Assembly (NCBI GenBank): GCA_014155875.1
Contig: JACEFZ010001387.1
Span: 1 to 64,000 of the forward strand
Source of the DNA: Cepaea nemoralis
Lineage: Eukaryota > Mollusca > Gastropoda > Stylommatophora > Helicidae
DNA: 64,000 bases
Reading direction: 5' to 3'
The translations under genes and the position numbers were made by a program. How positions within the stretch are numbered: the first letter of the stretch is position 1; the number at the start of each line of letters is the position of its first letter. This document shows positions 42,401 through 54,400 of this stretch, piece by piece. A model generated the notes under the pieces. The model had not been told where the DNA came from and made no database searches. It saw only the letters and a program-made list of their open reading frames with translations.

Positions 42401-45400
42401 AAATCCATTTTGAAAAACAGCGTAAAACTCCCGAAAACTATCAAAACAAGTCCGTAAAAGTCTGTTCAAAGTCATTGTAGCGCGTTTACAAATGGCGGCC
42501 ATGTTGTCAAGCTATCGGCAAAAGTGAAAGTAGCAGTCGGAAGTGTCGGAAAGCCGAGAGATCGCGCTTTTACAATGCATAATAGTATCGGCTGGAATCG
42601 GACGCTACGCTCGTATTTAGAGATCGGCCGGTAACGGACGCTATGCCTTGTAAAGGGTTAAAGAGCACCGGTGAGACTGCAGATCCCTGTGGCAGTCCCG
42701 GGGTTAACATATGTGTCTCTGAGGTCCATGCACCCAGACGGAGAGCAACCCGACGAGAGTGCAGGATGGCTGCTATCCAGTTCACCAACCAGGGATTGAC
42801 CCCCTTCTCCATCAGTGCGGTCATCAAAATATCATATCGAACTCTATTGTACGCATCCTCGAGATCAAGCGCTACCACCGTCGTTTCCTGTCTACTCTGG
42901 AACCCCTCATAAACATCAAAGGCAAAAGTGGCTGCATTTGACCAGGTATCTTTTCCTGGCCTATAGCTCCCCAGGCCTCTTGGAAGAAGCTTCCCCCCCC
43001 CCCCCTTTCCAAAAAATCCTGCAGCTTAGCAGCGACTATCTTCTCTAAAACCTTCCCAAATGTATTTTGAAGGGTGATGATCCTAAAGCCGCTAAGCTTT
43101 GACTGATCCTTGAATGGTTTTGGGAGAGGGATGAGATAGCTGTGCACCCAATCCTGCGGTACTGATGCTGTCCTAATGCTCTGGTTAAAGTAGTCGGTCA
43201 TCTCCTCCAGGTCTGCATCGCTCAAACCCTTCATGTGGCCATACCTAACCCCATCGGGCCCTGGTGCCGTGTCTTCTGCCTTTTTCAAAATGTGTCCAAC
43301 ATCTTCCACCCGTATGATGTCTTCATACTGCATATCCTTCGTGGTGCCAGATAACTCCTCTCTAACTGCATCTCTGGTGTCCGCATCATTATGATTGGTC
43401 TGCTCTAAAAATCTCTGGAGAAACGCCTCCCCTTTCTCTTTGTCTGTTGTCACGCACACACCATCATCTCTATAGATTGTTCCCACTGTCATCGGCCGAT
43501 CTTTTCTCTGCATTTGCCTGTGCAGTTTCCAGAATTTTCGTAGTGTGTTATCACCTCCAATCTACTTCATGAAACATTCCCATTTTGCCTTTTTGGCCTC
43601 TGCAGCACAGCACTTGAAAACCTCCACCATGTCTTTCTTGACGTTTTCCGCTGTGTCCACTTCCTCTCGTGAGCTTCGAAGTGTCTGTCGCACTTTCTTT
43701 AGCTGCTTCACTTCAGCTCTCTTTGCTTTCCAAACATGGTCTACTTCTGGGGTCCACCATGGGGGCTGCAAAAAGGGAGTTTTAACAGTCCTGTTGCATG
43801 CCCCTTGTCTGAGGCGTCCAAGAAGGCAATCGGTCCACTCATACCGGAAGGTCTTGCACGCTCTCCCAGCTTTAACTTTCCTGGGTTTAGAGATCAGGAC
43901 TGAGCATGGCATGTGATCACTCCCATGGTCATTCAAAACAGTCCACTTTACATCAAGGACTGATGACTGGGAGACAAGTGCCAAGTCATTCTTGTCGGCC
44001 TACCATCATTTATGCAGACCACATCGGAGTCCACCATGGCATCCGCAAGGGCAATTCCCTGTCGGTTTTCTCCACTACTGTCCCAATCTCTGTTCCTTGC
44101 ATTGAAGTCTCCACATATGAGTAGCCTATCACCTGGTAATTCCTCCAGTTCCTTAAGCCAGTCCCAATGTTCCTTTCTGACAAAACAGTCCACTGTGGCA
44201 TATACATTTATGATGTTCCAACTTAAGCTCCAATCTCCATTTTTATACCCTGGACCTCTCTTGCACTGTGATTCCACTGGCTCAAGTCAAGTACCACATG
44301 CTTCACTCCTTCCTTCACCAGCAGACCTTGTCCATGTCTCTTCTGCCCAGTAGGGTTTATATAACTGGCATACCCAGGGCAATGGTATTTGTCTGTATTT
44401 AGCTCCTGGAGCATGAGGACGTCAAAATCATATATTAGTCTCTCCAATACAGGACCTCTCTGTCTGGCACTGCGACAATTCCAGTATCCCACTCTTACAT
44501 AGTTGAAACCTAGTCTCTCCACTTTTCGTCTTGTTCTCCTGGCGCCTGCCCTCCTATTTCTATGCCGTCTTCTCACACCATTTCCTCGTCTTCTCCTCCT
44601 CACTCTCTCTTCGCTAGTCTCTGAGGGATGTGTCAAGCGCAGAGCACGTGCTCCGTAGCTCCGGCGACGATTCCCGTGTTTAAATAAACCCATAGGCAAA
44701 GTTTGGATATTGTAGGAAATAAACGGTCACCCTAGTATTGCCTTCTTGCTAGGGAAGAGGCAGGGGATGTCCCGCAGGAGTCCATACGCCAGGTGCCGCC
44801 CCGCACGCCTGCCAAACGTCCAACGTTCACGACCAGTTAACCCATGGCCATCCAGTTCCTCAGCACACTGGTCCACCTTGAACTTGGGGGTTTATATTTG
44901 GAGTTTTCCGTCTCCTAAATGGACTGCTGTCCAAAGCTAACGGGTTCCACCTACCCGGGAGAGGGGTTAGAGCGCCCCGACTCGCTTGGCAGGCACGTCT
45001 CTGAGCATATGAGGTATTTTCTAAAGAACTCAGATCCCACCCTGAGAACCCTCCTCGCCCTCTGTGCCCACTGCCAATTGGGTCGCGGCTGTTTATTGGG
45101 TATTCGCAGCTAACTTCTATATCTAGAGGCCGTTCCACGATACGCCACCTGTGGACACGCTGGGTCGGGGATGGTTGCCCCAGCTTTACCCAGCTGGGGT
45201 CACAGACCTGAATGTCCAGATGATTTCCAATGTTTGAAACTAACATGGGCTCCCAGGGCGACCCAGCCTAACAAGAGTACCAGGAACTGGCCTAGGAAGT
45301 CAAGGCGACCAGTGTGGTACCTACCACATCACCCATGTCACAAACAGTCACAGACCTGAATGTTCAGACAACATAAACTGGTCTGCACTTTATAATTAAT

Positions 45401-48400
45401 TAATTTTTCATTCACAAAATGAGCATGCAATATCGGTTTGTCTTCCAGGAATGTGCCAAGAAAGGAGAGGACTACGATCGCGTGAAGGTGCTTGAGCTGG
45501 GAGCTGATGAAGCTGAAAAGTGGGAAAGAAAAAAGAAGAAAAAGAATCCAGATCAGGGATTTGCAGGTAAGAATGGATCTGTACAATGTTATTACAATAA
45601 TTTCTGTTTTAAAAATGTACATGAAACTTGAATTTCTGTTGGCTATATAACCATATACCTGAAATAGGGGAAGAACAATGTGGTTTTGTAGAAGGAAAGG
45701 GTACAGTAAATGCTGTGTATATGCTGCGAACAGTTATTGAACGTGCTTTAGAAGTAAACAAGGATATACATCTTTGCTTTATTGACTACACAAAGGCTTT
45801 TGATAGAGTTAGACATGTCAACATTGTGGATATGCTTGCAGATCTACAAATTGATGGGAAAGACATTAGACTTATAAAAAACATATATTGGAAACAACAA
45901 GCTGCCATAAGGATTGATAATGAAGTAGGACAATACCAACCTATTAAGAGAGGTGTTAGGCAGGGACGTGTAATGTCTCCAGATCTTTTTTCCCTATACA
46001 GTGAAAATATTTTCAGAAATGTAGAAGACCTAAATGGAATCAGCATTGGAGGACGAAACATAAATAACATTAGATATGCAGATGATACAGTATTGATTGC
46101 AGACAATGCACAGGATCTGCAACAATTAGTAGACGCTGTGGTTGTACACAGTGAGCAGCTGGGGTTGGAATTAAATTGTAGGAAGACACAGGTTATGGTC
46201 GTCACTAGGAAGAACAAAGTACCACAATGTAATATACAAGTAAATGGGAATATTCTTCAACAAGTGAATCGGTTCAATTATCTCGGAACAGTCATAACAT
46301 CTGATGACAGATGCCTTGAAGAGATTAGAACAAGAATCGCCATTGCGAAAGTAGCCTTTAGCAAGATGAAAAACATTCTGACCAATAAAATGATGTCAAT
46401 TGAAACGAGAAAAAGAGTGTTGAGGGGATACATAGAGCCTGTTCTTTTGTATGGATGTGAAACTTGGACAATGTGCGGTCAAGCAGAAAAACATCTGATG
46501 GCTGCAGAAATGTGGTTTCTGAGGAAAATGCAAAGAATACCATGGACAGATAGAAAAACCAATGACCAAGTACTACAAGAGACAAATGAAAATCGTAGAT
46601 TGATTAGAGAAATTAGACGTAGACAGTCAAAATTTTTTGGACATGTTATGAGAAGAAATGGACTGGAGAACTTAGTGACAGCTGGCAAGATCGAAGGGAA
46701 CAGACCAAGAGGAAGACCGAGAGGAAAATACCTGGATGGCTTGGCCACATGGCATGGACGAGACAGGAACACTGAGCTGATCCACGACTCTGGTGATCGA
46801 GTGAAATGGCGAATCATGACCGCCCACGCTTTCTGGCATGGCACATGATTGATTGATTGATTGATATAACCATATAGGTTATCTTTGATAATAGGCAATT
46901 ATTTATTAAATTGATTTATTTGGTTGTTTCGGGATTTGAGGTTTGAGCACACTGATCATATTGCGGTACAAACCTTGAGCCTTGCCCACATCAGAATGGA
47001 AGCACTAAACTCAAGTATTGCTCTCGTTTGAGCTTGCTAGTAGTGCATATCTCTGACTCGACCCGGTAAAGAACCTCTGAATCACTGGTGTGTGACTCGG
47101 GTGTGGAACCACAGACCTTGCGAGACGTGACCAAATTATCATACTAGAACATCTCAACGTCACCCATTGTAGGCTTATAATTATTTATTAGTTTCTGCAG
47201 TGTCACCCATGTCTTAATGGGGAGCCCAAAGGGGCAGTAAACAATAAGTTAAAAGTAAAGGCCTACGGTGCATTGGGCACATAGTAAAGTTAGTTGCATG
47301 TCCTTTACGGACATAGCAGTCAACCCCAGCATTTTTGGGCTGTTCATGATTTCTGAGCAAGTTTACGTTCAGTAGTTTGCCATTGCTTTCTGAACGACCG
47401 GCACCCATACCATTTCATTAAATAAACTAACGCAGCTGTGTTTCGAACGCGATATGCAGGACTATGAACTGCGTCCATAACCCCTTCACCACGGAGCTGG
47501 CACGTAGTGCTGGGCCCATATTTTGATAGAGCAGCTGGCACTCAGTGGGTGATGTGGTAGGTCCCACACTGGTCGCCTTGATAGAGCAACTGGCACTCAG
47601 TGGGTGATGTGGTAGGTCCCACACTGGTCGCCTTGATAGAGCAACTGGCACTCAGTGGGTGATGTGATAGGTCCCACACTGGTCGCCTTGACTTCCTAGG
47701 CCAGTTCCTGGTACTCTTGTTAGGCTGGGTCGCCCTGGGAGCCCATGTTAGTTTCAAACATTGGAAACCATCTGGGTGTGGGTTTGAAACTAACACTGCC
47801 CAAGTGCTTGTACATATGTCCGCCGTTGCTTGCGAGAATTATTTGCATTTTTTGCCCTGGCCATGCGGGAGTGTGGTGGGAGTGAACAGGCTGATAGGCT
47901 GGTAGGGAATGCACTTCTTGGTGGTAGATTACTTATGGACAAGGGGGAGGTGGTCGTGTGCCTGTGGGACCAGGTGGAAAAAGTGGGGAAACAGATTGAG
48001 AACCTGTATATGGAAAGGATGAGATTGCGGGGGATTGGCAGGAGTTCTGTTAGAATCTCAATACTGAGAGGAAGAAAAAGAGAACTTTTAATCAGATAGT
48101 GGTAGGAACGATTAGTAGTGTGACTCTTCGCTGGCTGTTAAACGAGCGGACGGAGCACTTATGGGAATGTGCTGAGTGAAGTGATGTCTGTTCTTAACTC
48201 AACTGTTTGTATTGTGAACTGCATGTTGTTGATGGTCTGGTCCGCAGTGAAGGAACCTCCACTGTGCTGTGTTTGGTGGCATATTGGATAGTGCACTTAC
48301 CTGCAAAGATAGTGGTCCAAGTTCAATCCCAAGAGGAGGCAGGATGTTGTTTTCTGTTAAGTACGGCTCAGGTTGAATCATCATCATCATGTCCTTGCCA

Positions 48401-51400
48401 TCTAGCATAGACTTCCATACCTTTCCATAGATCTTGGTGTCTGGTATCCTGGATCAAGTCTGTTGATGGTATTTTTCCATGCCACCATCTCAGCCCATCC
48501 AGTATCATTTCTCTTGATCTGCCTCTGCCTCTTTTCCCATTGATTTTTCCAGTTGTCATGATGTTCTCCAGTGCCTCTCTTCTCAACATATGATCAAAGA
48601 AAGCTGTTTGTCTCTTTCTTATTATTGTACGTAATGTTCTAGTTTCATTTGCCTCTATCAGGTAATCGTTGTTGCCGAAGATTCATTAAAATGTGCACCA
48701 GACAATTGGCATAATTGACTGGGTATTGTCTGGGAAGGAAAGGTTAGGATGAAGGGAAATGACCATCTCACCCCATATATCATGGTCTCGAATATGTGGA
48801 GGCCTAACACCCTCTCAGCCCAGCGGGACTACTTGTGCCTGGTGTGTTTATAGTCCTGTAGTTGTGTGTGACTGCCTAGAATGTGTTTGAAGTCAAATAT
48901 TGTATTTACTGTATAGTGTGGAAGCACTAAAGGATAGGCCTTAGGTTCATACCAGGATACAATCAGCGTTGCAAGTAGTGGGTTGTGCTCAATATTTAAA
49001 TCTCAAATCCCGAAACAACCAAATAAATCAATTACTGTATAGTGTTTGAAGTAAAATATTTGATTTACTGTATTGTGTTTATGCCAGTCTCCCTGGCCTA
49101 GAGGTTTAACGTCTTTCTTCGTAATCCCATATACTCTCGTGAGTAATGTGACGTGAGCAAGAATCGGTAGCGGTTCTCACCGAGTCTGTTAACTTAGGGG
49201 TATGTGAGCCGGTCGCTCAGAAAGCAATGGCAAACTACTGAGCGTAATCTTGCCAAGAAATCAACAATCAGCTGAAAGATGCTTATGTTGACAGTGATGT
49301 CCTGGAAAGGATATGCGAAAAAAAAATTGCGTTTGAAGTCAAATATTTGATTTACTGTGTTGTGTTTGAAGTCAAATATTTGATTTCCTGTATCGTGTTT
49401 GAAGTCTAATATTTGATTTCTTTTATTGTGTGTGAAGTCAGATATTTGATTTACTATATTGTGTTTGAAGTCAAATATTTGTTGTGGAACCATGGAGTTC
49501 ACTAAATAATGGCATAAATAAGTATAGATTGGCACTGATAGTTGTAAAAGAAAGAAGTAGAGATTAGAGGACTTGTGTGTCCTGTAATCACTACTTCATT
49601 CTTCTATTTCTATGAGTGTCAGACTACTGTTTTTTGGGGGTTTTTTCCGCTCACTCACTTTGAACTCAAGCGTAGTCCATACACACTACTTCTAGTAGTG
49701 CTGGTCTGAATTTTGTGCATGGATTAGTTTTCCCAATTAACAGTGTCCCTCGCTATCAGACGAACCCACTCCAACTTCAGAGGTACTTGTAATTTACGTC
49801 CCAAAGTCATGGATGAGAGGTCAACATTTTAGTCTAACTTACCGGTGTAGGGATTGAACCCCTTACCTCAGCATCAGGACACCAGATGTTTAAGAATGCA
49901 CGTTCTTATCCATTCAGCCATTCTATTTCTATGAGTGCCAGACACTACTGCTTCATAGAAGAGTCCAAATTTGTATTTTGCGTTCCTAAAATTATTTGTT
50001 CATGTCTTTGAAGTCATGCCAGCGAAGGGGTTACGGACGCAGTTTGTAATCTCACATACCGTGTTTGAAACACAGCTGCAGTTGATTTGGCAGCAGACTG
50101 TCTTGCTTTGGTTTTTTACGAAATGGTATGGGTGCTGGTCGTTTAGAAAGCTATGCAGACTGCTCAACGTAAACTTGCCAAGAGATCACAAACAACATAA
50201 AAATTGCTAGGGTTGACTTTGAAGTCATATAGTTGTTTTTTAATTTCCTTCAGTGTGTTAGAAGATGCTTAATCATATTTGATTTTGTGTAGTGTGACTG
50301 AAGTCTTATAATTTTATTTGATGTTCTGTAGTATAACCAGAAGCCATGTCTTTTTATTTCTTTACCCTTAGACTACGAGCAGGCAACATTCAGACAATAC
50401 CAGAGACTGACCAAACAGATTAAGGCAGATCCACAGGAGTATGACAAACAGAGGGACAAGCTGTAAGTAACACTGATCTGTTATAGATGTGAAGAGTTGT
50501 GTTTCTTGGGTGGTCGGTTCTTTGTGGTTGTTCTTGATGGTACTATTGTTGCCGCATTGTCTACTTTTGGAATTAAAGTTTATTGTGGGCAGATCTGAAA
50601 TCACAGCACTGCAGGCAGTGCTATAGGTGCTTAGTCTTCTGCTGTGTGTAACTGTTACCCACTAGTTTCAGGTGTATAGAATGCATGAGCTCATTAATTA
50701 CCAAACTTCATGCTGTTGGGAAAACAATAAACTTTTTTCTTCTTTCATTCACTTGAAATTTGTCTGTATCTGCAATGTTGTCTATTTTAACAATACACTA
50801 TTTCTTCTTTTATTCACCAGAAATTTGTCTCCATCTGCAATGTTATCTTTTGTAAGAACATTGGTCTATTTTAACGATAAACTTTCTTCTTTCATTCACT
50901 TGACATTTGTCTGTATCTGCAATTGTGTCTCTTGTAAGAACTTCACTATTTTAACAATAAACTATTTCTTCTTCTTTCACTCACTAGAAATTTGTCTGTA
51001 TCTGCAATGTTGTCTCTTGTAAGAACATTGGTCTATTTTAACGATAAACTTTCTTCTTTCATTCACTTGACATTTGTCTGCATCTTCAGTGTTGTCTCTT
51101 GTAAGAACTTCACTGTCTATTTTAACAATAAACTACTTCTTTCACCCTCTATTCCCCTGTTGGGTGCCCTCCTATCCTTAGCACTCCCATGCAGCTCTGT
51201 CCAGGCCCTCCCATTTTATTCATTTCTGTCTTTTCTTCTCTTCTCCATGTGTTATTAGGTCTTCCTCTATTTCTGTTGCCTTGTGGATTTCAGACAAATC
51301 ATTTAAAGTGATACAATTCTCTGGTTTTCTCAGTGTATGTCCTTTCCTGCGCCAGTGTCTTGTTTATTCACCTCTTGGTTCATTGGGATTTGTTTAATTC

Positions 51401-54400
51401 TCTCCATGGGTTCTATATTGGTGATTCTGCCATACTATTTAATTCCTTCTATTCCACGCAGGCACCAATTAGAGGATGATTGTAGAATAATAAACTATGC
51501 TACATCTAAATTCGTCAGGAATCCATAAGATAAACAAATAATAACACTGTAATCTGCCATGCATGCCGTGAGAGGCCACGAGGGAGGGTTGGTGCTAGAT
51601 TGGCACCCTCATCCCATAATGAACTTTAACAGCAAAATCCAACCAGTCATGAACCTGTTGTATGGCAGTAGATGGTACTACCTGCTTTCTGTTGGCACCA
51701 AATGTTGGGAGGCGCTTATCAAACCTGACACCCCGCACTGTGCCGACGGCTTCGGGTGGAAGAGCGCAATTGAGTGGGTACTAGCCTTACCCTAGGGGAT
51801 GCTAAAGACTAAATGTCATGACAGAAAGCTCATTTCCACTGCCGTGAGATGTTTCTCAGCTTGTCTACTTATTGTCCATGTTTCTCAGCTTGTCTACTTA
51901 TTGTCCATGTTTTTCATCTTGTCTACTTATTGTCCATGTTTTTCATCTTGTCTTCATATTGTCCATGTTTCTCAGCTTGTCTACTTATTGTCCATGTTTT
52001 TCATCTTGTCTTCATATTGTCCATGTTTCTCAGCTTGTCTTCATATTGTCCATGTTTCTCAGCTTGTCTACTTATTGTCCATGTCTCTCAGCTTGTCTAC
52101 TTATTGTCCATGTTTCTCAGCTTGTCTACTTATTGTCCATGTCTCTCAGCTTGTCTACTTATTGTCCATGTTTCTCAGCTTGTCTACTTATTGTCCATAT
52201 TTTTCAGCTTGTCTACTTATTGTCCATGTTTCTCAGCTTGTCTACTTATTGTCCATGTTTCTCAGCTTGTCTACTTATTGTCCATGTTTGAAGAAAACTG
52301 ACAGCTGTAAATGACCTCTCCTGTTTATTGTATATTTCAGTGGTGAAGATTTTTATGCATCAGCAAACACTCTAGGCCTACATCAGCACAAAGACTCCGA
52401 AGATGCCATCGACAGAATGGTCGGTGATCTGGAAAAGCAGTAAGTGCTTTCATCACTGTCTTTTGTGTTTCTATGGCATATTTTTGCCTTGCCCAAGTTT
52501 TCTGCTTTCATGTACTAACTTTTATAAAGGTGTGAATTGAAAAGATAGTGATGTCAGTTGTGATATACATTGTGGTGGGACAACAATGGACATGTATGAG
52601 GGAGCTACAAACAAAAACCTTACAAGTGTGATAGAAATTACAATAACCATGCCATTGTCTTGTAACCTGTCAATATTGTTGTTAAGGATGTCAAGAATGT
52701 TACGCATATGGCATTGCCGTGTAGACAAACACGGTGACGTCATAGGACAGTTAAAGATCACCGCCCCACTTTTAACATGCACTAAAGAGGAACAGCGTTT
52801 TGTTACCTGTTGTTTTTTTTTTAATCAGTGAAGGGGTGAAACCTATAGTAATTCATCTGCTATTGAAGGCCCAGTATGGTGATGCATGCCTCTCAGTCCG
52901 GCAAGTGTATGAGAGTGGAGTAGGAAGTTTAAATACTTGTCAGTCTGATGAAGAGCTACAGCAGGTGGTACATGAGTAATTGCACATGCGACCAAGAAAC
53001 TTTTTTCTGTAGGAATCCAAGCACTTTATCGGCGCTGGAGGACTTGCATTGAATGCAGCGGTGACTGCATTGAAAAGTAATATAATTGTTCAGAATATAT
53101 TCTCTCTCTCTCTCTCTCACATGCATGCACACAGAGACAGAGAGCGAGAGAGATGGAGAGCGAGCGAGAGAGACGGAGAGTGAGCAAGCGAGAGAGAGAG
53201 TTATGGGTTTCATTTGAAGCCCTCCTCATAGATATCTTTGTGAGATGCATGTACATGTTGTGAGGTCCAGCATGTAAAGTTTGTATTCATTCTTTTGCAA
53301 GATTTCAACCTACTCAGTGTGGTCTTCTTTCACCCTTTATCCCGCCACTGGACCATAGGTCCTCAACAAACTCACTCCAGGCTGTCCGTAGGTGCTTAGT
53401 CTCCTGTTATGTGTAACTATTACCTACTAGTTTCATGTGCATCAAATACATTTGCTTATTAATTATAAAATTTTGTACATTTGGGAAAACATTAAACTAG
53501 CTTCTCTTATCCCCATTGGGACATAGGGCCTCGACAAGCTCACTCCAGGCTGTCCAATCCTTAGCTATCCCATTCAGCTCTCTCCATGTCCTCCCCATAT
53601 TGGTAGTGTTCTTCCATCAAGAATGATGATGACCTTTCATTTCATCCAACCGTGTTGAAGGTGTGGAGCTGTGAGTTATAAGATGGCTGGTAAGGCCTAT
53701 TTTGGCTCAAAATGTTCTTTGACAATGTGTGCAGAGAATGCTTGACGTTCCAGGAGTATCTCCTGCAGTGGTGTTTTTTTGTCCAGCCTTTTTTTCCACA
53801 GCTGTTTTAGTTCTGGTTGCTTCACAAGTGACTACACCCAATGTTACAGATTTCTGTTTGTGCTTCTCTTCTTCATGTATGTTTAAGTCTTCTCTATTTC
53901 TTTTGCCTTGTGGATTCTTTTATAGTTTTGCTTGTCTCAATGTATGTACTATCTAGTGCCGGTCTCTTTTTGTCTTCCACACATTTCCAAGTGCTATAAA
54001 AGCTCTTCTTGCTTTTTGTATTCTTATTTTGATGTAGTATATTTGTTACATTTGATAAACCTGCAAGGTGTATCTTTTTAAGTGGTTTAAATATTTCTCA
54101 CTGGAATCTGTCATTTCAACTATTGATATTTCTTTGTTACTACAATTGAGAAAAGTTAATCAATATCTCTCTTGAATTATACATTCTAGCTCAATGACAT
54201 GTTTGTGTTACTAGGATTGAGAAAACAGTTTATCAATTTCTTTCTTGGATCAGCCATTTCTAACTCAATGACATTTTATTTGTTACTGGGATTGAGAAAA
54301 AGTTTATAAATTTCTCGCTTGAATCTGCCATTCTAACTCATTGACATTGTTTTCATTACTAGAATTGAAAAGAGATCTAAGTACAGCCGTCGCAGGACCT

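Noticed and set aside
51799..52314. Three overlapping frames of 139-171 codons with Cys-Leu-rich repeats
   Set aside because: Product of a 29-bp array open in all frames inside SYF2 intron 5.
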